Positions 1-6,147 of a DNA stretch of 14,214 nt are shown here, one piece after another. The notes beneath the pieces are model-generated. The model was not told the DNA's origin. It saw nothing but the letters and a program-made list of their open reading frames with translations, and made no database searches. The stretch spans positions 13-14,226 of the forward strand of contig WQSV01000020.1 of NCBI GenBank assembly GCA_009787685.1. The letters are read 5' to 3'. The stretch is from Bacillota bacterium. Its GTDB lineage: Bacteria; Bacillota; Clostridia; Christensenellales; Pumilibacteraceae. The first letter of the stretch is position 1. Each line of letters starts with the position of its first letter. The position numbers and the translations under genes were made by a program.

Positions 1-49
1 TCAAAAACTTTTTTCGCAGAAAGTTAAAATAGGCGAAAAAACTTTTTGA
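1..49. other. Imperfect 17-bp inverted repeat (stem-loop)
   Basis: Positions 1-17 and 33-49 are reverse complements with one mismatch, around a 15-nt loop. An AT-rich run follows on the right. It could terminate a gene lying left of the window, but the stem is nearly all A/T with a few G/C pairs, and the window edge hides what precedes it. Confidence 0.4.
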
Positions 50-64
50 AAATTTTTATATCGT

Positions 65-144
65 CAATCATGAGTGTGTTTAGTTATTGGTTTCGATTGT
101 AGTTGAAAATTGTTTTTGACTTAAAAGAAACACACTCATGATTG
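65..144. repeat. Perfect 17-bp inverted repeat, 46-bp spacer
   Basis: CAATCATGAGTGTGTTT at 65-81 is exactly the reverse complement of AAACACACTCATGATTG at 128-144. The 46-bp spacer is AT-rich and holds no gene. The length and perfection of the arms make chance unlikely in so short a stretch. It may be a protein-binding site, a cruciform or a structured leader ahead of the small-gene cassette. Its role is not known. Confidence 0.7.
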
Positions 145-244
145 CCCCTTGACAGCCTTTTTGTATTTGCTTTTTTTGAATCAAGCCCACCCCAAAAGGG
201 GGAAATATATTTTTTTAATGGCGTAGTTCGGCTTAAATCGGACA

Positions 245-280
245 TCCGTTGCCAACGGAAGTGTCATTGACACAAAGGAG
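245..280 (+). promoter_or_regulatory. Tandem hairpins abutting the RBS of the first small gene
   Basis: TCCGTT-GCC-AACGGA (245-259) is a perfect 6-bp hairpin. One base later comes GTGTC-ATT-GACAC (261-273), a perfect 5-bp hairpin. The Shine-Dalgarno AAAGGAG (274-280) follows with no gap, and the ATG is at 289. The second hairpin recurs in altered form before the J-domain gene. The arrangement suggests control of translation or of mRNA stability; that is inference. Confidence 0.6.
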
Positions 281-288
281 TTTTTTAT

Positions 289-507
289 ATGGAACAAAAA
301 ATTATTTTGAAGAAGAAAGGCAGTCTAGCGTTGTTTTTGTATCGCCGAGATTGGTCGGGTTTGGTTGTTGAAACGCAGTTCGTTGTTGCAACATTGCAGA
401 ATAAGGATACATACAAGCATATCGGAATGACTGTTGACGATTGGTGTTGGGGAAAGTATTTTGACCATGACCTCGACCAAGCGTTAGACTATTTTAACAT
501 GGCATAG
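289..507 (+). CDS. Small hypothetical protein, 72 aa
   Basis: I do not recognise this protein. It has a lysine-rich N-terminus (MEQKIILKKKG), no membrane segment or signal peptide, and an acidic, aromatic C-terminal half with WCWGKYF followed by DHDLDQALDYF, so it is probably a small soluble protein. The start is well supported: AAAGGAG at 274-280 lies 8 nt before the ATG. It is the first of three co-directional genes with gaps of 21 and 36 bp, so they very likely share a transcript. Its TAG stop sits inside a short GGC-ATAGA-GCC hairpin that recurs at the end of the next gene. Neighbourhood and size fit an accessory gene of a phage or conjugative element, but nothing here proves mobility. 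Confidence 0.7.
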   Translation: MEQKIILKKKGSLALFLYRRDWSGLVVETQFVVATLQNKDTYKHIGMTVDDWCWGKYFDHDLDQALDYFNMA

Positions 508-528
508 AGCCGAAGGAGTGAAGAAATT

Positions 529-873
529 ATGAAGTTTGATTTTGAAAAAAGTTTCACCAAATGCGAATATTTGAAGTTCGTTGATGCAGTGAATGAGCGG
601 AAAGAGTATGCTTTCAACTATGGCAAGTATGGGGATAAAATGCAAGTTGAGATTTGCGGAAGAAGTTGTGACAATGGAGTATGGCTACCAGAGAATTATT
701 TGTGGAGTGTTGGCATGACTGATTGTCGGAGTGGATACTCTGGAAGAAGTAGTCCTCGTAGGATTAGTGAATTGATGAGTTATGACGAGATTATAGAGAT
801 GGTTTATGACTGGTTTAAGTTGCCACGACCCACGAACTATCAACCGAGTTTTTTTGAATTTATAACGGCTTAG
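529..873 (+). CDS. Small hypothetical protein, 114 aa
   Basis: I do not recognise this protein. It is soluble-looking, with no hydrophobic segment. It has four cysteines (C12, C43, C47, C66) not arranged as paired CxxC motifs, a glycine/serine/arginine-rich middle (CRSGYSGRSSPRR, residues 66-78), and a more helical tail (ELMSYDEIIEMVYDWF). The ATG at 529 is preceded by GAAGGAG at 512-518, a good ribosome binding site. The gene lies 21 bp after the 72-aa gene and 36 bp before the J-domain gene, in the same operon. Its TAG stop lies within GGC-TTAGA-GCC, matching the junction at the end of the previous gene. The function is unknown; an accessory role in a mobile element is a guess from context. 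Confidence 0.7.
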   Translation: MKFDFEKSFTKCEYLKFVDAVNERKEYAFNYGKYGDKMQVEICGRSCDNGVWLPENYLWSVGMTDCRSGYSGRSSPRRISELMSYDEIIEMVYDWFKLPRPTNYQPSFFEFITA

Positions 874-900
874 AGCCAAGTGTCATTTGGCACAAAGGAG
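867..900 (+). promoter_or_regulatory. Junction hairpins and RBS before the J-domain gene
   Basis: GGC-TTAGA-GCC (867-877) contains the stop codon of the upstream gene and repeats GGC-ATAGA-GCC at 501-511. Then GTGTC-ATTT-GGCAC (880-893) repeats the hairpin at 261-273. One T-A pair there becomes a T-G wobble and the loop gains one base, so pairing is kept. AAAGGAG (894-900) follows directly and the ATG is at 910. Confidence 0.6.
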
Positions 901-909
901 ATTTTACAA

Positions 910-1404
910 ATGAAATATTTTATACCACAACCAACAACAGCTGAAGAACTAAAAAAGGCATATCGGAAGTTGTCAATGCAACACCACCCCGACAAGGGCG
1001 GAAAAGTTGAAGATATGCAAAAGATTAACGATGAATATTCAATTTTGTTTGAGCGATTGAAGAATGTTCACACCAACGCAAAGGGCGAAAAATACGAAAG
1101 CCAAAAAGAAACAACAGAAACACCCGAACACTTCATCAAGATAATTGATGAGCTGATAAGGTTTGAAAATGTCAAGATTGAAATCATTGGGTCGTTCATT
1201 TGGTGCAGTGGAAACACCAAGCCATACAAAGACGAATTCAAAAGACTAAATTTCAGATGGTCGACAAACAAAGTGAGTTGGTATCTCGCCCCACCAGACT
1301 ACAAGAAAACCCACAACACCCAATACTCAATGGAAGAAATACGAGATATGTTTGGAAGTGTTGATGTTGAGAATAGACCGCAGAAGAAACTAGCGACAAA
1401 CTAA
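910..1404 (+). CDS. Small J-domain (DnaJ-like) protein, 164 aa
   Basis: This is a probable J-domain co-chaperone, which would stimulate the ATPase of a DnaK/Hsp70 partner in the cytoplasm. Residues 11-24 (AEELKKAYRKLSMQ) match J-domain helix II, HPD is at 26-28 followed by KGG, and residues 32-50 form helix III. The Gly/Phe and zinc-finger regions of true DnaJ are absent. A second conserved-looking block at about 85-135 has the pattern W-C-SGNT-x-x-YKDEFK...FRWS-x-NK-x-x-WY. As I recall, this two-part layout is typical of proteins in phages and conjugative elements of Firmicutes. I chose ATG 910 over the GTG at 880 because AAAGGAG at 894-900 sits 9 nt before it and the GTG lies in the hairpin. 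It is the last gene of the cassette. The J-domain is confident; the biological role is not. Confidence 0.85.
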   Translation: MKYFIPQPTTAEELKKAYRKLSMQHHPDKGGKVEDMQKINDEYSILFERLKNVHTNAKGEKYESQKETTETPEHFIKIIDELIRFENVKIEIIGSFIWCSGNTKPYKDEFKRLNFRWSTNKVSWYLAPPDYKKTHNTQYSMEEIRDMFGSVDVENRPQKKLATN

Positions 1405-1442
1405 AGATACCCTACTTAAAAGACACCCCACCCATCAACAAA

Positions 1443-1483
1443 AAAAGAGATTGAACAAACAAAATAACTGTTCAATCTCTTTT
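1443..1483. terminator. Strong rho-independent terminator, usable from both sides
   Basis: A perfect 15-bp stem (AAAAGAGATTGAACA at 1443-1457 with TGTTCAATCTCTTTT at 1469-1483) surrounds an 11-nt loop. Read leftward it ends in a run of seven T; read rightward in four T. It lies between the convergent J-domain gene and aspS and can serve both. Confidence 0.85.
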
Positions 1484-1529
1484 CATATGCCCTATATCAA
1501 AAACAAGGCTTTTATTTCACAAAATAAGT

Positions 1530-1551
1530 TAGGTCAATTCTAGGTCAACTC
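1530..1551. repeat. 11-bp tandem repeat, two copies
   Basis: TAGGTCAATTC (1530-1540) is followed directly by TAGGTCAACTC (1541-1551), 10 of 11 identical. A period of about one helical turn would suit two adjacent binding sites on one DNA face, but no promoter is evident nearby. Confidence 0.5.
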
Positions 1552-1640
1552 TCAAAGAACATTTTTGCATATTCGCCCAAAAACACCCCTTAAAACCCAT
1601 TTATTGCCCCTTTTCAGCCACTTTTCCCCACCCCTAACTT

Positions 1641-1970
1641 TTTCCGAAAACCCTTGTCAACTGTTTTCAACAGTTTTGTCGGGTTCTGCGTATATTTGCG
1701 ATCTCCGTCAAGAGGGTCGAAGACCCCTTGTCAACAGTCTTCGACTGGCTTGTCGGATTATGCTTATATTAGCGCTCAGCGTCAAACGGGTCGAAGACCC
1801 TTTTAGGTATCTTCAACACTCTTGTCGGAGAAGTTCTAGTAAAAACAATTCCCTCAAAAGGGCTGAAAGCCCTTGTCAACAGTCTTGGTTTGTTGAGTCT
1901 GCCTGCACCGCACTCTCCCTCAAGAGATCTGAAAGCCCTTATCAAGAGTTTTCAGCCCTTGATAAGGTAA
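1641..1970. repeat. Degenerate ~72-bp tandem repeat array, about five copies, with conserved hairpins
   Basis: Equivalent points (CCTTGTCAAC and its variants) fall at 1652, 1726, about 1799, 1871 and 1937, giving steps of 74, 73, 72 and 66 bp. Copies share a word like GGGTCGAAGACCC, then CTTGTCAACAGTCTTCGAC, then CTTGTCGG, followed by a more variable AT-rich tail. Hairpins persist while sequence drifts: GGGTC-GAA-GACCC (1714-1726 and 1788-1800) becomes AAGGGCT-GAA-AGCCCTT (1858-1874), and AACTGTT-TTC-AACAGTT (1659-1675) becomes CAGTC-TTC-GACTG (1735-1747). The last copy has a 10-bp stem, CCTTATCAAG/CTTGATAAGG (1937-1967). An open frame crosses the array on the + strand (1565-1975), but it starts at TTG without a ribosome binding site and is not credible. 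The array fills most of the 620-bp gap between convergent genes. Confidence 0.75.
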
Positions 1971-1975
1971 GCTAG

Positions 1976-2011
1976 CTCAATCTCAACAAAACAGTCGCAA
2001 CTGTCATTGAG
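1976..2011. other. Nested inverted repeat downstream of aspS
   Basis: An outer stem CTCAAT (1976-1981)/ATTGAG (2006-2011) encloses ACAGT-CGCA-ACTGT (1991-2004). There is no T-run on the side aspS would need, so it is not a classical terminator. It may stabilise the mRNA 3' end. Confidence 0.35.
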
Positions 2012-2024
2012 TGTTTAGCATAGA

Positions 2025-3365
2025 CTAAGGAGTCAATCTGTTGACTCCTCGAAACAAATACATCACTTCTTTAATTGGGACACCAAGAAGTAGCATCGTT
2101 AAGCGGTCAATTCCCGTTCCATAGCCACCATGAGGAGGGCAACCGTATTTGAAAAACTCAAGATAGAAGTCAACATCTTTTTCAATGCCTTTTTCAATTG
2201 CTTGGTTTTTTAAAACTTCATAGCGATGCTCGCGTTGAGCGCCTGTTGTTATTTCACAGCCTTTCCAAAGAAGGTCATAGCCAAGCGGAGTTCCATGTTC
2301 ATCTCTCATGTGATAGAACGCGCGCTTTTCTTTGTCAAAATCCGTCACGAACAAGAATTCATTTTCTTCTCCGAACAACTTCTTCACAAGTTCCGCCGTC
2401 GCTCTTTCCGCATCTGCACACAAATCTGTTTTTTCTTCTTCTGGGAAAACCATGTTCATTTCCTTTTCAAGAGCCCCATAAATTTCTTTAACTGTCATCG
2501 TTGGAAACGGAACGAGAGGAACTTTGACCTCGACTCCAAACAGTTTTTCAATTTCATCACCATATTTTTCTTTGACTTTTTTTAGAGCATGGGCAAGTTG
2601 TTTTTGCTGAATGTCCATGACATCATGATAAGACTCAATATAAGACATTTCAATGTCGAAGCCTGTGAACTCGGTCGCATGACGATTAGTGTAGGATTTT
2701 TCTGCTCGAAAAACTGGCCCGACTTCAAAAACCCTTTCAAAACCACTAGCCATTGCCATCTGTTTGTAGAACTGAGGAGATTGAGCAAGATATGCGTTTC
2801 CTCCAAAGTAGTCAACCGAAAAAACATCCGCACCTCCCTCACTCGCAGCAGCGATTAGTTTTGGCGAATGAATCTCGATGAAATTTTCTTTGACCAAAAA
2901 TTCACGCATGGAATTTGTTAGAAGCGTTTGAACTTTGAACATCAATTGATTTTCATCAGTTCTCAAATCGATCCAACGATAATCAAGTCTTTGGTCAATG
3001 CTTGACTTTTCCAACGCTTGTTTGTTTTTTGTTGCTGGGATTTCTTTTCTGTTGATTGGTAGTGCATCCGCAATGCTTTCCACAACAATATAACTTGGAA
3101 TGAGTTCAACCCCATTTAGTTTGACAAAATCGCTTTTGACAACTTTTCCAAAAACGCTGACAACGCTGTCGGGAGTTAAACTCGCGATTTGTTCGGAAAC
3201 TTTTGGAAGTTTTTCTTTTTCAATCGTCACTTGAATTTTTCCAGTAATGTCTTTCAAAACCAAAAAAGCCATACTTTTTCCGTCTCGAATATTTTCCAAA
3301 AAACCAGAGACTTTGACTTTTTTTCCGTCTTTTTTGATTGCTTGTTCAATTGTTATTCTTTTCAT
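2025..3365 (-). CDS. aspS: Aspartyl-tRNA synthetase, archaeal/eukaryotic-type (AspRS2), probably aspartate--tRNA(Asp/Asn) ligase
   Basis: A class IIb synthetase that charges tRNA with aspartate in the cytoplasm. At 446 aa it matches the short archaeal-type AspRS and lacks the insertion of the ~590-aa bacterial form. The N-terminal anticodon-binding OB fold covers about 1-110 (VKVSGFLENIRDGKSMAFLVLKD near 17-39). RLDYRWIDLR is at 126-135, the active-site stretch YLAQSPQFYKQMAM at 192-205, motif 2 FRAE...NRH at 219-229, and motif 3 GYGTGIDR at 414-421. YLAQSPQ rather than the asparaginyl-type signature supports AspRS over AsnRS. Many clostridia carry this form beside bacterial AspRS. Family members are often non-discriminating and supply Asp-tRNA(Asn) to GatCAB amidotransferase; whether this one is cannot be told here. 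The ATG at 3365 has AAGGA 9 nt upstream. A single-gene transcript with its own promoter is likely. Confidence 0.92.
   Translation of the reverse strand: MKRITIEQAIKKDGKKVKVSGFLENIRDGKSMAFLVLKDITGKIQVTIEKEKLPKVSEQIASLTPDSVVSVFGKVVKSDFVKLNGVELIPSYIVVESIADALPINRKEIPATKNKQALEKSSIDQRLDYRWIDLRTDENQLMFKVQTLLTNSMREFLVKENFIEIHSPKLIAAASEGGADVFSVDYFGGNAYLAQSPQFYKQMAMASGFERVFEVGPVFRAEKSYTNRHATEFTGFDIEMSYIESYHDVMDIQQKQLAHALKKVKEKYGDEIEKLFGVEVKVPLVPFPTMTVKEIYGALEKEMNMVFPEEEKTDLCADAERATAELVKKLFGEENEFLFVTDFDKEKRAFYHMRDEHGTPLGYDLLWKGCEITTGAQREHRYEVLKNQAIEKGIEKDVDFYLEFFKYGCPPHGGYGTGIDRLTMLLLGVPIKEVMYLFRGVNRLTP
2028..2049 (-). other. 9-bp hairpin formed by the last codons of aspS
   Basis: AGGAGTCAA (2028-2036) and TTGACTCCT (2041-2049) pair perfectly around a 4-nt loop. 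The stem is made by the codons for the last residues (GVNRLTP) and ends one base before the TAG stop. No U-tract follows, so an mRNA-protecting or ribosome-slowing role is as plausible as termination. Confidence 0.5.
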
Positions 3366-3394
3366 TTTTTGAAGTCCTTTTGTTTGCTTTTTTT

Positions 3395-3423
3395 ATTATA
3401 GCATGTTTAAAAAAACTTTGCAA
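3395..3423 (-). promoter_or_regulatory. Sigma-A-like promoter of aspS
   Basis: On the - strand the -35 box is TTGCAA (3423-3418), the spacer 17 nt and the -10 box TATAAT (3400-3395). TGC precedes the -10, an extended -10 element. It lies about 30 bp before the ATG, giving a short leader that contains the AAGGA ribosome binding site. Confidence 0.8.
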
Positions 3424-3483
3424 TCATTTTTTTGCGATTAATTAAATCGGACTTAACGCTTCTCCATTCCACATGCATGAAAA

Positions 3484-3517
3484 AAACAACGCGACCTTAA
3501 AAAACGACGCGTTGTTT
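3484..3517 (-). terminator. Rho-independent terminator of the ABC/HTH operon
   Basis: A 10-bp stem, AAACAACGCG/CGCGTTGTTT (3484-3493 with 3508-3517), around a 14-nt loop, is followed leftward by a run of T. It begins 6 bp after the stop of the HTH membrane protein gene. Confidence 0.85.
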
Positions 3518-3522
3518 AAAAA

Positions 3523-4587
3523 CTATTCTTTTATTCTTCTTCTTTTCATCATGTCAACAACAGCTAGCGTTGCAAAAATCAATGATATTGCCATCATCAA
3601 GATATTGATGATGAGCATGACGTTTGCATGAACTGCATGTTCGCCTGTCCACTCGGTGAAGCATGCGTTCCAAAATAGTGCATGACCGCTCTCAATCCCA
3701 AAAAGATGAAGAAGTCCATAGAAAACATTAATCATGACAATCCAAGCAAAAACAGCGATTGCAAATTTCCAACGAATATTCAACTTTGTGTGAACAAACA
3801 AGAAAACTGTTCCTGTCAAAAGAAGTGCCCAGAAAAGAATTATTACAAAACCTATTGCAAAGCTCCACCCAAATGAACTTTCTCCAAAAACTGTGGCATA
3901 GATGTCGATTAGAACCAAGAGTAATAATGTCAAAACTGCATAAAGTCCAACCAAAAGAAGTCCTCTAAATTTTTTTATGAATTCTGGCAAAGGATATTTA
4001 TGGACAATAATTGGCACAAATATGAGTGAATAGAGAAGCAGTGTTGACATGAATGGAATGAAAAACCACCATGGAGAGCCTACAAAAATATTGATAACAA
4101 TCAGCAGTTGCCAAAGACTACCAAGGCTGAAAACTGGCATTAGTAGCAATTTGCGAGACTTAATGAATTTTGGAAGTATTAAATGAGTTGTCGCGACTAT
4201 GATTGCCGCAAGAACGATAAAAAACCAGTCCAGCGTTCTTCCAACTGCAAGGTTGACAATGAATGTGACGAGTAGTGCCGTTCCGAATATGCAAATGAAA
4301 GTCAGCATGTAGGCATTGACAATCGCGCGATATCGCCTCGACTCTTTCTTTTCTCTTATTCTAGATTTGTCAACGCTCGCTTGAATTAGCTCACTCTCGC
4401 TTATGCCGAAAATTTCACTGAGCTTTGAAACAAACTCAATGTCTGGACGCCTTGCGTCCTTTTCCCATTTTGAAATTGTCGACTCATCAACAAACAATTT
4501 GTCCGCAAGTTGTCGTTGAGTCAACCCCGCCCCATTTCGCTGACTTAATAAAAATTGTCCAAATGTCTTTTTTTGTTCTTGCTCCAT
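3523..4587 (-). CDS. XRE-family HTH domain fused to a multi-pass membrane domain, 354 aa
   Basis: A likely membrane-anchored DNA-binding regulator. Residues 8-66 form an XRE/Cro-type helix-turn-helix (LTQRQLADKLFVDESTISKWEKD at about 22-44, then RRPDIEFVSKLSEIFGISESELI). A basic linker (KSRIREKKESRRYR, about 74-87) leads into about eight hydrophobic segments between 88 and 347, ending in the positively charged MMKRRRIKE. I see no enzyme motif in the membrane part. The ATG at 4587 is preceded by AAGGAGC. The gene follows the permease by 73 bp on the same strand and ends at a strong terminator, so it is probably the third gene of the ABC operon. A plausible job is sensing the membrane or the transporter substrate and adjusting this operon; that is inference. 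HTH assignment is firm, role is not. Confidence 0.85.
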   Translation of the reverse strand: MEQEQKKTFGQFLLSQRNGAGLTQRQLADKLFVDESTISKWEKDARRPDIEFVSKLSEIFGISESELIQASVDKSRIREKKESRRYRAIVNAYMLTFICIFGTALLVTFIVNLAVGRTLDWFFIVLAAIIVATTHLILPKFIKSRKLLLMPVFSLGSLWQLLIVINIFVGSPWWFFIPFMSTLLLYSLIFVPIIVHKYPLPEFIKKFRGLLLVGLYAVLTLLLLVLIDIYATVFGESSFGWSFAIGFVIILFWALLLTGTVFLFVHTKLNIRWKFAIAVFAWIVMINVFYGLLHLFGIESGHALFWNACFTEWTGEHAVHANVMLIINILMMAISLIFATLAVVDMMKRRRIKE

Positions 4588-4660
4588 AATGCTCCTTATT
4601 GTTGAATATGGAATAGGTGTTGAAAATTAATTTTAGCCCTCACCCATTCAATATTAAATA

Positions 4661-5995
4661 CTATGTTTTCACTCTTGCTCCTCTTAATATTTTCGCAACT
4701 GCAATCAAACTTGAAACAACTCCAACGCTCAAATAGATTCCCGACATAACTCCAAATTCAATCCATGGGAAGACGAACGGAACATGATCGAATGCCGACA
4801 TGAGACTTATTTGAAAAACAGCAGCCGCAAACAATGCAATACCAAGTCCCACTCCAATTCCAAGAATAATAGTAATTAGCGTTTCTTTGAGAACAATAAT
4901 TTTTATTTGAGCGCTGTTAACCCCAAGCAATTTCATTTTCACAATCTCGTCTCGTCTTGTGCTTGCAGCCATGAGTGAGGTGTTAATTATTGCAATAGCT
5001 GAAAACACAATCGAGGGGACGATGACAATCAACATCATCGTCTGATTTATTAAAACTTGTTCGGGAGGTGATTCCATTATAGCATCCATTGCCCCAAATG
5101 TCAAAGCAGTTGTCATGAGTATTGCAATACTTGTTATAATCGGTGAAATGAGTGATGATGTTTTTCTCTTTGATGTTTTCACCCCACTTGTCGCAATTTT
5201 TCCAGTGACTGAATTTGCAAATGGTCTTGTGAAAGCATAGCCAATTTGTGGCAAGAACGACGGTGAAAATATGACAAAGCCAGCAACCAAAAAGATTGTT
5301 CCAAAAATGACAATTGGGACTGAGCCATCGAACCCCGTATTGACAAGTATTGCAATGAGATACATTCCAAGCCCCAAAAGAATCATGATTGACCCAACCG
5401 CAATTTTCTTTTTTGTCATTACTTTTGTGTCAAGACTACTATCACGAAGAACTTCCGAAGGAGAAACTTTTGTTGCTTTTCTTGATGCAGAAAACGCACC
5501 CAAATTTGCAATCGCAACTGCAATGGCAAAAGCAACTGGGAGCGGAAGCCAAACAAAGGGCATCACCATTAGTGTTTGTGAAAGCCCAACTCCATTAATC
5601 ATGTCAAGGAAAAACGGAAAGAAGAAGTATGCAATGATTGAGCCCATTAGTGATGCAAAAATTGACACAACAAATGACTCTGCCATTATCATTCGTCCAA
5701 GCTGTCCTCCAGAGCCTCCAACAAGCCTAAAAAGGGCGAACTCTTTTCGTCGAAGCGCAATTCCAAACGCGAAAGTTCCAGCAATGATGAAAAAAGCAAT
5801 CGCCGCTGAAATCGTTCCGAAAATTGACATTGCAACAATCATCACTTCATTTTGTCCATCGAATGAAACAATAGCGGACGACAGTCCCATCGACGCGATT
5901 CCAATAACAGCAGCGCCAATCATTAATGTTATGAAAGCCCCAATAAAAAGAACTGGGCGAAAGCGTATAAATCTCATTCCTATTTTGAATATCAT
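4661..5995 (-). CDS. FtsX-like ABC transporter permease, 444 aa
   Basis: The membrane subunit of an ABC exporter of the MacB/FtsX superfamily. It has about ten hydrophobic segments arranged as two related halves. Each half carries the typical cytoplasmic coupling sequence: RRKEFALFRLVGGSGGQLGRM at about 83-103 and RRDEIVKMKLLGVNSAQIKI in the second half. The first half ends in KVSPSEVLRDSS, the family's P-x-E-x-LR-type ending. There is no large extracellular domain between the first two segments, unlike MacB or BceB. The ATG at 5995 has AGGAGA 9 nt upstream. It follows its ATPase by 152 bp and precedes the HTH membrane protein. The substrate is unknown; relatives export or sense peptides, antibiotics or lipids. 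Confidence 0.88.
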   Translation of the reverse strand: MIFKIGMRFIRFRPVLFIGAFITLMIGAAVIGIASMGLSSAIVSFDGQNEVMIVAMSIFGTISAAIAFFIIAGTFAFGIALRRKEFALFRLVGGSGGQLGRMIMAESFVVSIFASLMGSIIAYFFFPFFLDMINGVGLSQTLMVMPFVWLPLPVAFAIAVAIANLGAFSASRKATKVSPSEVLRDSSLDTKVMTKKKIAVGSIMILLGLGMYLIAILVNTGFDGSVPIVIFGTIFLVAGFVIFSPSFLPQIGYAFTRPFANSVTGKIATSGVKTSKRKTSSLISPIITSIAILMTTALTFGAMDAIMESPPEQVLINQTMMLIVIVPSIVFSAIAIINTSLMAASTRRDEIVKMKLLGVNSAQIKIIVLKETLITIILGIGVGLGIALFAAAVFQISLMSAFDHVPFVFPWIEFGVMSGIYLSVGVVSSLIAVAKILRGARVKT

Positions 5996-6147
5996 GCTTG
6001 TGTGTCTCCTAATTTTGTTTTGAGGAACAATGCGTTGTTGCTCTGTGGTAAATTTTTTTAATGACTAACTAATAATCAATATCGCTGTCAGTTTTATTTT
6101 TCAAAAAAAATCTAATTTTACAACCGTTATTCACTATTAGCTGTTCA

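Noticed and set aside
186..212. CCCC-AAAA-GGGG hairpin followed by a T-run as a terminator before the first gene
   Set aside because: The stem is only four base pairs and lies 80 bp upstream of a gene with no evident promoter after it, so it may just as well be chance.
880..909. GTG start at 880 for the J-domain gene
   Set aside because: The GTG is part of the pre-RBS hairpin; ATG 910 has AAAGGAG at the right distance.
1641..1970. CRISPR array
   Set aside because: Units of ~72 bp diverge throughout, with no identical repeats of 24-40 bp separated by unique spacers, and no cas genes are near.
1565..1975. 136-codon open frame on the + strand
   Set aside because: It starts at TTG with no ribosome binding site, runs through the degenerate repeat array and gives a low-complexity protein repeating its units.
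5271..6023. 250-codon open frame on the + strand opposite the FtsX permease
   Set aside because: It is the complementary strand of a well-supported gene; its Pro/Ile/Lys/Ala-rich sequence is typical of antisense of a hydrophobic protein, with no RBS.
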